The translations under genes were made by a program, and so were the position numbers. DNA of 46,782 nucleotides from NCBI GenBank assembly GCA_017617315.1, contig JAFZWM010000001.1, positions 1 through 46,782 on the forward strand, read 5' to 3'. The notes under the pieces are model-generated. The model did no database searches. It saw nothing but the letters and a program-made list of their open reading frames with translations, and was not told the origin of the DNA. Positions 8,526 to 16,083 of this stretch are shown in pieces. Every line of letters starts with the position of its first letter. Positions within the stretch are counted from its first letter, which is position 1. The stretch comes from Bacteroidaceae bacterium (GTDB lineage: Bacteria > Bacteroidota > Bacteroidia > Bacteroidales > Bacteroidaceae).

Positions 8526-9536
8526 ATGGCATTAATTGAAAGCATTATTGCTCGTGCGCAGTCAAACAAGCAGCGCATAGTACTTCCTGAGAGTTTGGAG
8601 GAGCGTACAATCACAGCAGCCGACAAGGCTCTTGCCGACAACTTGGCAGACATCATCCTTATCGGTGCAGAGGCTGAAATCAAGGCTCTTGCCAGCAAAC
8701 TTGGACTGAAGAACATCGACAAGGCTACTATCATCGACCCTGCTACTTCTGAGAAGACAGAGGAGTATGCACAGCTTCTTTTCGAGCTTCGCAAGAAGAA
8801 GGGCATGACTATCGAGGAGGCTCGCAAGAAGGTTCTCGACCCTCTCTACTTCGGTTGCCTTATCATCAAGAGCGGTGATGCCGACGGTCAGATTTCAGGT
8901 GCATTGTCAACAACTGGCGACACTCTCCGTCCTGCACTTCAGATTATCAAGTGTGCTCCGGGCATCTCTTGCGTATCAGGCGCAATGCTTCTCATCACAA
9001 AGGCTAACGAGTTTGGCGAGGAAGGCGTGGTAGTTATGGGCGATGTTGCCGTTACTCCAATGCCAGATGCTAACCAGCTTGCACAGATTGCCGTATGTAC
9101 AGCACAGACAGCAAAGAGCGTAGCAGGATTCGCAGATCCACGCGTGGCTATGCTTTCATTCTCAACAAAGGGCTCTGCTAAGCACGAGGTTGTTGACAAG
9201 GTGGTAGAGGCTACCAAGCTTGCTAAGGAGCTTGACCCTTCTTTGAAGATCGACGGCGAGCTTCAGGCAGATGCTGCACTCGTTCCATCAGTAGGCCAGA
9301 AGAAGGCTCCAGGTTCTGAGATCGCAGGTAAGGCTAACGTTCTCATCGCTCCATGCCTCGAGGTTGGTAACATCGGTTACAAGCTTGTTCAGCGTTTGGG
9401 CGGTGCTGATGCTATCGGCCCTATCCTTCAGGGTATCGCACGACCAGTAAACGACCTCAGCCGCGGCTGTTCTGTTGACGACATCTACAAGATGGTTGCA
9501 ATCACAGCATGTCAGGCTATGGATGCTAAGAAATAA
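8526..9536 (+). CDS. pta: phosphate acetyltransferase
   Basis: This 336-residue enzyme converts acetyl-CoA and phosphate to acetyl phosphate and CoA, the first step of acetate formation. Its length matches the short Pta form, with only the PTA/PTB domain and no BioD-like N-terminal region. Visible motifs are ISGALSTTGDTLRPALQ and the C-terminal GGADAIGPILQG and PVNDLSRGC. I chose ATG 8526 (MALIESI) rather than a longer frame from a TTG at 8454, because the TTG lies only 3 nt beyond the -7 element and its extension is not conserved-looking. Codon use is strongly biased, as in highly expressed genes. ackA follows after 30 nt. Confidence 0.95.
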   Translation: MALIESIIARAQSNKQRIVLPESLEERTITAADKALADNLADIILIGAEAEIKALASKLGLKNIDKATIIDPATSEKTEEYAQLLFELRKKKGMTIEEARKKVLDPLYFGCLIIKSGDADGQISGALSTTGDTLRPALQIIKCAPGISCVSGAMLLITKANEFGEEGVVVMGDVAVTPMPDANQLAQIAVCTAQTAKSVAGFADPRVAMLSFSTKGSAKHEVVDKVVEATKLAKELDPSLKIDGELQADAALVPSVGQKKAPGSEIAGKANVLIAPCLEVGNIGYKLVQRLGGADAIGPILQGIARPVNDLSRGCSVDDIYKMVAITACQAMDAKK

Positions 9537-9566
9537 TTTACAAACAATAAATTTTCAAAAAGACAG

Positions 9567-10763
9567 ATGAAGATTCTTGTATTGAACTGCGGTAGTTCAT
9601 CAATCAAATATAAGTTGTTCGAAATGAACGACAAGTCGGTACTTGCACAGGGCGGCATCGAGAAAATCGGCCTTGCAGGTTCTTTCCTCAAGATTACTTT
9701 GCCTAACGGCGAGAAGAAGGTTATCGAGGAGGACATCCCAGAGCACACAAAGGGCGTACAGATGATTTTCGACGCTCTTACAAATGCTGAATACGGCGCA
9801 CTCAAGAGCCTTGAGGAGCTCGACGCAGTTGGCCACCGTATGCTCCACGGAGGTGCTAAGATTACAAAGTCGTCAATCCTTACAAAGGAGGTTCTCGACA
9901 TCTTCGAGAGCTGCAACGACCTCGGCCCTCTTCACAACCCGGCAAACCTCAAGGGTGTGAACGCCGTAAAGGCTCTTCTTCCTAACATCCCACAGGTAGG
10001 TGTATTCGATACTGCATTCCACCAGACAATGCCAGACTACGCTTACATGTACCCACTCCCATACGAGTACTACGAGAAGTATGCCATCCGTCGCTACGGC
10101 TTCCACGGAACATCACACCGCTACGTTTCACAGCGTGTATGCGAGTTCCTTGGCATCAAGGCAGAAGGCTCTAAGATTATCACCTGCCACGTTGGTAACG
10201 GCGGTTCTATCTCGGCTGTTGTTGATGGCAAGTGTATCGACACAACAATGGGTCTTACTCCACTTGAGGGCTTGATGATGGGTACTCGTTGCGGCGAGAT
10301 TGACCCTGCCATCGTTCCGTTCCTTATGAACCACGAGGGTCTGTCGGCAAGCGAGATGGACACAATTATGAACAAGAAGTCTGGTCTTCTCGGAATCTCT
10401 GGCGTGTCAAGCGATATGCGCGAGGTTACTGCTGCTGCCAAGGAAGGCAACAAGCGTGCTCAGTTGGCTCTTAACATGTACTACTACCGCATCAAGAAGT
10501 ACATCGGCCAGTATGCTGCTGCAATGGGTGGCGTTGACGTGGTATTGTTCACTGGCGGTGTTGGCGAAAACCACACTATCTGCCGTGCCGAGGTATGTAA
10601 GGGCTTGGAGTTCATGGGCATTAAGCTTGATGCTGCAAAGAACGACTCAATCCACGGCGAGGAGGCTATCATCTCTGCTGCCGACTCAAAGGTTAAGGTT
10701 GTTGTAATCCCTACCGACGAGGAGCTTATGATTGCCATGGATACAGAGGCTCTTGCAAAATAA
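9567..10763 (+). CDS. ackA: acetate kinase
   Basis: This 398-residue enzyme turns acetyl phosphate and ADP into acetate and ATP, completing the energy-yielding pathway begun by pta. It has the ASKHA-fold signatures VLNCGSSSIKYKLF at the N-terminus, VGVFDTAFHQTMP in the middle, RRYGFHGTSHRYV and FTGGVGEN near the C-terminus. It is in an operon with pta and ends just before a strong terminator. Codon bias is high. Confidence 0.97.
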   Translation: MKILVLNCGSSSIKYKLFEMNDKSVLAQGGIEKIGLAGSFLKITLPNGEKKVIEEDIPEHTKGVQMIFDALTNAEYGALKSLEELDAVGHRMLHGGAKITKSSILTKEVLDIFESCNDLGPLHNPANLKGVNAVKALLPNIPQVGVFDTAFHQTMPDYAYMYPLPYEYYEKYAIRRYGFHGTSHRYVSQRVCEFLGIKAEGSKIITCHVGNGGSISAVVDGKCIDTTMGLTPLEGLMMGTRCGEIDPAIVPFLMNHEGLSASEMDTIMNKKSGLLGISGVSSDMREVTAAAKEGNKRAQLALNMYYYRIKKYIGQYAAAMGGVDVVLFTGGVGENHTICRAEVCKGLEFMGIKLDAAKNDSIHGEEAIISAADSKVKVVVIPTDEELMIAMDTEALAK

Positions 10764-10784
10764 GCATAGAAGCAGAAAAACTAT

Positions 10785-10818
10785 AAAAAAAGGATGGGCT
10801 GATGCTCATCCTTTTTTT
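10785..10818 (+). terminator. pta-ackA terminator
   Basis: AAAAAAAGGATG (10785-10796) pairs with CATCCTTTTTTT (10807-10818) around a 10-nt loop, a classical intrinsic terminator 21 nt after ackA. Confidence 0.9.
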
Positions 10819-10854
10819 ATTGAAAAAAATCATTATTTCTTCTTTTTATAAATT

Positions 10855-10920
10855 CAGTCTCTCCAATGCAATTCATCGCCTTTCACATAAACGTATTCGT
10901 GATAGAGAAATTTTGATTTT
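10855..10920 (-). pseudogene. possible relic of a protein C-terminus
   Basis: A 21-codon minus-strand frame reads ...FLYHEYVYVKGDELHWRD and stops. The composition looks protein-like, but an upstream stop cuts it off. It may be the tail of a lost gene at the edge of the Rhs-remnant region. The rest of 10819-11010 shows nothing clear. Confidence 0.2.
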
Positions 10921-11010
10921 CACAAGAATATAAAATGACATTAAAATAAAAAGACTTTCCCCACATTGGCTGGTCTTGGACCGAAGCCTTAAAAATATTG
11001 GTGTTTTTAA

Positions 11011-11163
11011 GGCGGTAAATGTACAAAATTATTTTTGACTGAAATCAGTTTTGCCTGCATTTTGAAAAAACAAGAGCGGAAAAAAAGAAAGAGTTTGATT
11101 CTTCGTTTTCCGCTCTGTTGTTTATTTTGCAAGGCTATGCCTTGAGAGCATTACAAATGACTT
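11011..11163. repeat. dispersed hairpin element, copy A
   Basis: It shares GGCGGTAAATGTACAAAATT and ATTTTTGA-TGAA at its left end with copy B, a central palindrome (arms AGAGCGGAAAA 11073-11083 and its complement 11106-11116), then a second small palindrome AAGGCTATGCCTT. On the minus strand the hairpin is followed by T-rich sequence and lies downstream of the 11285-11741 gene, so it may double as its terminator. Confidence 0.8.
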
Positions 11164-11284
11164 TATCTCAGATTATGCAGCATAATTTTCAAATTCTGCT
11201 GCATAGCTGCGAGTGTATGTTTTTTGGAACAATCCCAACAAGCAAAAAGGACAACATTTCTCCAGAAACAGGAACAGATTGTGG

Positions 11285-11741
11285 TCAATTATCAAGCTCC
11301 TGTAGGAAATATTTTTGATACGAATCTGGAACAGAAACAAGAACTTTAAATTTTTTTCTTTTTTTAACATCGCCAAGGATTGTTGAAGCATTTGAAACAT
11401 GATGAGTCTCAAGAACCACATAAAAACGAATGTTATTCCGTTTTATATCTTTGATAATTGCTTTATTTGTATCCTTCCAATTCTTGTTTACGCTTCTTGG
11501 TGTTGTTAAAACTTTTTTAACAATTCCGCAAGAGTCAGTCTTGAAAATAAATTCAAATGGCTTACACTTCCTTTTTGCAATATCTGTCAAAGTGGTCTCA
11601 TCAATATGATGTTTCATAATGCCATATAACACCTTTGCATTTTCAAACCTATATTCCCGATTTGTCGTCAAACGACTTTCTTGCGCAGGCACACAGACCG
11701 TGCAAAAAAAAAAGCACTATAATAAGAAGTAAGATTCTCAT
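11285..11741 (-). pseudogene. small exported protein, frame interrupted at an A10/T10 tract (possibly phase variable)
   Basis: ATG at 11741 starts a signal peptide (MRILLLIIVLFF...), but the frame as given stops at 11649. A run of ten T on the coding strand (A10 at 11704-11713) sits inside the signal peptide. With nine T the frame continues as ...FFCTVCVPAQES, which has a good signal peptidase I site after PAQ, and joins the long frame to 11285, giving about 151 residues. The mature part is basic (KRKCKPFEFIFK, VKKRKKFKVLVS) and unrecognised. A GTG at 11692 could alternatively give a 135-residue protein without a signal. It lies just downstream of an Rhs core fragment, where toxin-tip or immunity genes are normally found. 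Confidence 0.55.
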
Positions 11742-11798
11742 ATTGTTTCTTATACATTTATTAATCATAAAAAAGCAACTATTTATCATATCACAAAG

Positions 11799-12062
11799 AT
11801 AGTATTTCTCACACAATGGGTCTATCGATGTAAACATTGGCAAAAAGGCATCATAGTTTCGTGCGCCATAGTCGTACCAGTCAAGGCCGTGGGTACGGTC
11901 GAGTTCCTTGCCGTTATACTTGTATGGCTGCAAGTCGTCTCCGTGGTTGTATGCCGTGGTGCTAAACACTCCACCAAACGGGTAGTAGTTCGTTACCTGT
12001 CGCACAACGCCAAATTCGTTTATAACGGCGCGGTTGTTGCTATCGTAAAGTCTGTTTTTCAC
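11799..12062 (-). pseudogene. Rhs core fragment, truncated at both ends
   Basis: About 88 codons encode the conserved end of a Bacteroidales Rhs repeat protein: NEFGVVRQVTNYYPFGG, YKYNGKELDRTHGLDWYDYG and ARNYDAFLPMFTSIDPLCEKYY. In complete proteins this is followed by HISPYAYC..NPV..DPDG and a variable toxin tip; here it breaks off after EKYY and runs into the leader of the exported-protein gene. The 5' side breaks off near GTG 12062, next to repeat copy B. The fragment cannot be a working Rhs protein. Confidence 0.85.
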
Positions 12063-12084
12063 AATTTTGAATTGCTGTTTTAAC

Positions 12085-12230
12085 GGCGGTAAATGTACAA
12101 AATTATTTTTGATTGAAGCCTATTTTGCCAGCATTTTGAAAAACAAGAGCGGAAAAACTAAAGAGTTGATTCTTCGTTTTTCCGCTCTGTTGCTTATTAT
12201 GCAAGACAGTACAACATTACTACTGTTTAT
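12085..12230. repeat. dispersed hairpin element, copy B
   Basis: It has the same left end as copy A (GGCGGTAAATGTACAAAATT) and a palindrome with arms beginning AGAGC (12146) and ending CTCT (12188). The right end (TTATTATGCAAGACAG) is degraded relative to A and C. It separates the truncated membrane-protein gene from the Rhs fragment. Confidence 0.8.
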
Positions 12231-12255
12231 TGCATGAGATGTCGTTAATAAATAC

Positions 12256-12477
12256 TCATTTTAACATTGCCACGACAACCATTAGAACTTCTGGTATTAA
12301 CAAATAAGTCCATACAAGAATCAAACCTATTTTTTTATGCCTTGGTGATTCATCTCTAAATTCTACATTTATAGCATTCCATTTTTTCTTGTTATAAAAC
12401 AAGAAATAATGAGCTATAAAGAAAGGGACTATAACCAACAGCGGATTATACCCTAAAACCCATTCTACGTTTTCTTG
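12256..12477 (-). pseudogene. small membrane protein, 5'-truncated copy
   Basis: The 73 codons open after a TAG at 12478 match the C-terminal half of the intact protein at 40917-41315: shared YNP, YNKKKW, EF-ESPR-KKIGLILV-TYL and a hydrophobic C-terminus. The first membrane segments are missing, and the frame meets the 12491-12653 repeat directly. From the internal start at 12438, 60 residues could be made. Confidence 0.7.
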
Positions 12478-12490
12478 CTAACGGCATCTG

Positions 12491-12653
12491 GCGTTTCAGC
12501 GTTTCAGCGTTTCAAGTGTTTCAAGGGGTATATTTTTATTTCAAACCATCCTTATAATATATATAACTAATTAATAATAAATAAGTTATATAATAAAGAA
12601 AAGAAAATTGAAACCCCTCAAGGACTAACTGAAACGCTGAAACGCTGAAACGT
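12491..12653. repeat. GCGTTTCA-iteron inverted-repeat element, copy 1
   Basis: The left end has GCGTTTCA three times in tandem plus a diverged fourth unit. The right end has the complement TGAAACGC repeated three times. Between them lies an AT-rich core (TAACTAATTAATAATAAATA) that is nearly palindromic. The same architecture occurs at 41844-42005. Confidence 0.85.
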
Positions 12654-12765
12654 TCTATATGCTAAAATTCCTATTATCAATTACTTACATTTTTCTACAA
12701 AGGCAAATAGCACCAAAACAGACACAAAAAACACCCTAAAAAGATACCAAAACAGGGCAAAATCG

Positions 12766-12840
12766 CCCCATGTCCGCATCGGAATCGGCAGAAAAGAGAA
12801 ATGTCCCGAACGCATCTCGAAGGAATCCCGAACAAAACCA
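12766..12840. repeat. repeat block following iteron element, copy 1
   Basis: CCCCATGTCCGCAT, GGCAGAAAAGA and CCCGAACG-ATC are shared in order with 42115-42185, so the duplicated region extends beyond the iteron element. In both copies the minus strand has a short open frame with SFLP--MR-WG, but coding is not convincing. Confidence 0.6.
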
Positions 12841-12906
12841 CACCAGAAACAGCCAAAACAAAGGCGGCGTATTGATTTGGCGTATAACAGTTTGAAATAT
12901 TTTTTG

Positions 12907-12914
12907 TAATTTTG
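12907..12914 (+). promoter_or_regulatory. truA -7 element
   Basis: TAATTTTG lies only 9 nt before ATG 12924, implying a very short leader. TTTG motifs are present upstream but at unusual spacing (12 or 27 nt). Confidence 0.4.
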
Positions 12915-12923
12915 CACCCGATT

Positions 12924-13679
12924 ATGCAAAGATATTTCATCTATTTAGGATACGACGGCGCTGCCTATCACGGATGGCAGATTCAGCCCAACGGAACAAG
13001 CGTTCAGGAAACTCTCATGAAGGCATTGTCTACCCTTCTGCGCACCGACACGCCGGTGGTGGGAGCAGGGCGAACCGATGCCGGAGTTCACGCCGCACTA
13101 ATGGTGGCGCACTTCGACAGCGAGCAGCAGCTCGAGAGCAACTGGCTCACCGACAAGCTGAACCGTATTCTGCCGCCCGACATCGTGGTGTACAACGTAA
13201 GAGCGGTAAAGCCCGATGCACATGCCCGTTTCGATGCCACATCGCGCACATACAAGTATTACATTGCCAACCGCAAGGAGCTGTTTGGGCGCAACTATAC
13301 GGCACGAATATTTGGCAAGGCGCCCGACTTCGACAAGATGAACAGCGCGGCAAAAATCCTGTTTGAATACAGCGACTTTACAAGCTTCAGCAAGCTGCAT
13401 ACCGATGCCAAGACCAACATCTGCAAGATGATGCAGGCCGAATGGTCTCCGCTCGACGACGGCAGATGGGTGTTCACCATCAAGGCCGACAGATTTCTGC
13501 GCAACATGGTGCGGGCCATCGTGGGCACTCTGCTCGATGTGGGCGCAGGCAAGCTCGACGAGGACGGATTCCGCCGCATCGTTGAGGGCAAAGACCGTTG
13601 CATGGCTGGCAGCAGCGCACCGGGACACGCCCTGTTTCTGGTAGACATCGAATATCCCGAAGACATATTCTTAAATTAA
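12924..13679 (+). CDS. truA: tRNA pseudouridine(38-40) synthase
   Basis: This 251-residue protein is TruA, which makes pseudouridine at positions 38-40 of the tRNA anticodon stem. The N-terminal [17 protein letters not shown] and the catalytic motif [11 protein letters not shown] are intact, and [18 protein letters not shown] lies near the C-terminus. I chose ATG 12924 over a TTG frame four codons upstream, because the TTG falls within the -7 element. The next gene starts 13 nt downstream. Confidence 0.95.
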   Translation: MQRYFIYLGYDGAAYHGWQIQPNGTSVQETLMKALSTLLRTDTPVVGAGRTDAGVHAALMVAHFDSEQQLESNWLTDKLNRILPPDIVVYNVRAVKPDAHARFDATSRTYKYYIANRKELFGRNYTARIFGKAPDFDKMNSAAKILFEYSDFTSFSKLHTDAKTNICKMMQAEWSPLDDGRWVFTIKADRFLRNMVRAIVGTLLDVGAGKLDEDGFRRIVEGKDRCMAGSSAPGHALFLVDIEYPEDIFLN

Positions 13680-13692
13680 CATTTTCAATACA

Positions 13693-14616
13693 ATGTGGTT
13701 ATTGTTTGCTTTTCTCTCGGCTACTCTGCTGGGATTCTATGACGTGTTCAAGAAGAAATCATTGAAAGACAACGCGGTAATACCCGTTCTGTTTCTCAAC
13801 ACGCTCTTTTCAAGTCTCGTATTCATACCTTTTATAATAGCATCGGCTCAGGGAAGCATATGCGACTGCTCCGTCTTCTACGTTCAGACCGACGGCGGAT
13901 GGGACGTACACAAGTACATCCTGCTCAAGGCGTTCATCGTTCTGGCATCGTGGATTTTCGGCTATTTCGGAATGAAGCACCTGCCGCTCACCATCGTCGG
14001 CCCTATCAACGCCACACGCCCCGTTATGGTGCTTGTGGGCGCGCTCCTCGTGTTTGGCGAGAGGCTGAACATATACCAATGGATTGGCGTAGGTCTTGCC
14101 GTGGTATCGTTCTTCATGCTTAGCCGAAGCGGAAAGAAGGAAGGCATCGACTTCAAGCACAACAAATGGATTCTGTTCGTGGTGCTGGCAAGCGTCCTCG
14201 GAGCAATAAGCGGACTGTACGACAAGTATCTGATGGCCGCACCACAGAACGGCGGCGTGGGACTTAACAAGATGGCGGTACAGAGCTACTACAACATCTA
14301 CCAGTTCTTCATGATGGGAGCGATGATGCTGTTGCTGTGGTATCCAAAGCGCAAGACCACTACCCCGTTCCATTGGGACTGGTGCATCATACTTATTTCG
14401 CTCTTCCTTAGCGCGGCCGACTTCGTGTATTTCTACAGCCTCAGCCTCGACGGAGCTATGATCAGCATCGTGAGTATGGTGCGCAGAGGCAGCGTTATCG
14501 TGTCGTTCATCTTCGGAGCACTCGTCTTTCACGAGAAGAACAGAAAGAGTAAGGCTCTCGACCTCTTCCTCGTACTTCTGGGAATGGTGTTCCTGTATCT
14601 GGGCACAAAGCATTGA
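13693..14616 (+). CDS. EamA/DMT-family transporter
   Basis: This 307-residue protein is almost entirely hydrophobic with about ten predicted membrane segments, arranged as two EamA repeats (about 1-145 and 155-307). It has the family feature of glycine/proline-rich turns such as GPINATRPVMVLVGALLVFG. It sits in the inner membrane and exports or imports a small metabolite; the substrate cannot be read from the sequence. It follows truA by 13 nt and is likely in the same transcript. Confidence 0.85.
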   Translation: MWLLFAFLSATLLGFYDVFKKKSLKDNAVIPVLFLNTLFSSLVFIPFIIASAQGSICDCSVFYVQTDGGWDVHKYILLKAFIVLASWIFGYFGMKHLPLTIVGPINATRPVMVLVGALLVFGERLNIYQWIGVGLAVVSFFMLSRSGKKEGIDFKHNKWILFVVLASVLGAISGLYDKYLMAAPQNGGVGLNKMAVQSYYNIYQFFMMGAMMLLLWYPKRKTTTPFHWDWCIILISLFLSAADFVYFYSLSLDGAMISIVSMVRRGSVIVSFIFGALVFHEKNRKSKALDLFLVLLGMVFLYLGTKH

Positions 14617-14694
14617 CAACAAAAAGACTGGCGAGATGCACAGATTACGACTACAAATATTATCTTTGCAGAAACATTTACAAATTTGAACAAG

Positions 14695-15336
14695 ATGAAG
14701 AAACACATTATAATAGCCCTGCTTTGCCTTATGGTTCAAGCCGGATATGCGCAGAAGATGCGCGACGTATTCGTGGCTATGCCCGACAGCGTGATGCCAT
14801 ATCTTACCAAGGTGAACAAGGCCGACTGCATAGACTTTATAGACAGCAAGATGCGCGCCATCGTAAAGAACCGCTTCGACAACCAATGCGAAATGACCAA
14901 ACTGACCGACGACTACACGCAAGTAAAACTGTCTAAGGGCTACACTCTCGAGATGAAGCTGCTCCCGGTAACCGACAGCACAAAAATCATCTGCATGATT
15001 CGCACCATGGGCGACTCGCTGAAGCAGTTCAGCAACATCCACTTCTACACTTCCGACTGGAAGAAGGAACTGAAGCGCGACAACTACATAAAATATCCAA
15101 AGCTGGGCGAATACATGGCACAACGCCCCGACACAATAAGCGAGGACGGCTACGCTAAGCTGACCGAGAAGATTGACATCTTCCTGCAATCGGCTACATT
15201 CGGCAGCGACGGCGACCTCACATTCACGCTCAACATAGGCGAGATGAACCGCGACGACCGCAAGGAAGTAGCGCCTTACATAGCCGGCCCGATCTGCTAC
15301 ACTTGGAACAGAAACTCATTTTTAAGAAAGAACTGA
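14695..15336 (+). CDS. exported protein, DUF3256-like
   Basis: This 213-residue protein has a signal peptide (MKKHIIIALLCLMVQAGYAQ, cleavage after AQ). The mature part begins DVFVAMPDSVMPYLTKVNKADCIDF, as in the DUF3256 family of Bacteroidales, and is probably periplasmic. I chose ATG 14695 rather than the TTG nine bases upstream. TATCTTTG at 14661-14668 is a possible -7 element without a clear -33. The stop codon is one base from the start of the next gene, so translation is probably coupled. Function is unknown. Confidence 0.7.
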   Translation: MKKHIIIALLCLMVQAGYAQKMRDVFVAMPDSVMPYLTKVNKADCIDFIDSKMRAIVKNRFDNQCEMTKLTDDYTQVKLSKGYTLEMKLLPVTDSTKIICMIRTMGDSLKQFSNIHFYTSDWKKELKRDNYIKYPKLGEYMAQRPDTISEDGYAKLTEKIDIFLQSATFGSDGDLTFTLNIGEMNRDDRKEVAPYIAGPICYTWNRNSFLRKN

Positions 15337-15337
15337 T

Positions 15338-15547
15338 ATGAGCGACGGCAATTTCAACCGAAGTCTGCTGCCACACACACAATACGGCAGCGGCATGAGA
15401 GCCGGCAAGAGCATGGCACGCATGAAGGCCATCGAAGCCTTTGAAGAATGGCTCAGGCAAGAAGGCGAAACGCCCGGAAGCGAAGCCTTCGACACAAAGA
15501 AAGAAGCCTTCAGAAAGATTCTCGAAGAAAAACTAAGGCAGATATAA
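15338..15547 (+). CDS. small conserved hypothetical protein (69 aa)
   Basis: This 69-residue charged protein has no membrane segment. Its middle (AGKSMARMKAIEAFEEWLRQ) and C-terminus (KKEAFRKILEEKLRQ) look like two helices. It begins one base after the preceding stop codon and ends before a perfect terminator, so it is the last gene of the unit. I do not recognise a family; the coupling and the codon use support a real gene. Confidence 0.65.
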   Translation: MSDGNFNRSLLPHTQYGSGMRAGKSMARMKAIEAFEEWLRQEGETPGSEAFDTKKEAFRKILEEKLRQI

Positions 15548-15551
15548 AAAC

Positions 15552-15583
15552 AATAAAGCCTCTCTGAAAAGAGAGGCTTTATT
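15552..15583. terminator. bidirectional terminator
   Basis: AATAAAGCCTCTC (15552-15564) pairs perfectly with GAGAGGCTTTATT (15571-15583) around a 6-nt loop. It lies between convergent genes, 69-aa protein and L31. Confidence 0.9.
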
Positions 15584-15603
15584 ATGCTAATAAGTAGGAA
15601 AAA

Positions 15604-15855
15604 TTACTTCTTAACCTTACCGTAACGGCTCATGAACTTATCAACACGACCAGCTGTATCGACAAGCTTGCTCTTACCTGTGTAGAATGGGTGAGATGTG
15701 CTTGAGATTTCCAGCTTGTATACTGGATAAGTTTCGCCCTCGAACTCAACTATCTCAGTTGTCTTTACAGTTGAACGTGAAAGGAACATATCGCCGTTTG
15801 ACATATCCTTGAATACTACAGGACGATAATTTTCTGGATGAAGACCTTCTTTCAT
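15604..15855 (-). CDS. rpmE2: ribosomal protein L31, type B (zinc-free)
   Basis: This 83-residue protein is L31 of the B type: [15 protein letters not shown] at the start, and [13 protein letters not shown] followed by the [12 protein letters not shown] end. It contains no cysteine at all, so it lacks the zinc-binding CxxC of type A. In other bacteria the zinc-free form replaces the zinc form under zinc starvation; in Bacteroidetes it is usually the only L31. It has its own promoter at 15939-15970. Confidence 0.95.
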   Translation of the reverse strand: MKEGLHPENYRPVVFKDMSNGDMFLSRSTVKTTEIVEFEGETYPVYKLEISSTSHPFYTGKSKLVDTAGRVDKFMSRYGKVKK

Positions 15856-15938
15856 TTTTCTTTATATTTTTTGTTTTATATTCTATTAACTTTATTGTTT
15901 GGTAACAACAAGTGTGTAATGGTCACTTTAACAGGGTG

Positions 15939-15970
15939 CAAAGATAGTGCATTCTGAACAAACCGCCAAA
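15939..15970 (-). promoter_or_regulatory. rpmE2 promoter
   Basis: On the minus strand there is TTTG (15967-15970), a 20-nt spacer and TATCTTTG (15939-15946), giving a leader of about 75 nt. No Zur-like palindrome was recognised. Confidence 0.75.
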
Positions 15971-16042
15971 CTTTTGGCGTTGTTTTTTAGCCATATAGAC
16001 ACCTTTATATAATATAGCGCATCGGCACGGCAGGCGCAAAGC

Positions 16043-16068
16043 GCCGCTCTTATTGTACTTTCTACAAT
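16043..16068 (+). repeat. direct repeat flanking the HD-MsrA gene (3' side)
   Basis: GCCG-TCTTATTGTACTT-CTACAAT matches 17198-17222 with one insertion and one mismatch. It contains an imperfect dyad (TTGTA...TACAA). Confidence 0.6.
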
Positions 16069-16083
16069 TTTGCGCGCATCATT

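Noticed and set aside
10819-11010. Possible tRNA or small RNA after ackA
   Set aside because: No cloverleaf or conserved RNA motif found; only a short possible protein relic.
12681-12929. Minus-strand frame with SFLP-PMR-WG, similar to one at 42028-42234
   Set aside because: The similarity follows from the repeated DNA; the frames differ in length and ends and have no start signal, so coding is not supported.
13810-15189. 459-codon frame antisense to the EamA and DUF3256 genes
   Set aside because: Shadow frame rich in His/Val/Glu, crossing two real genes; no family features.
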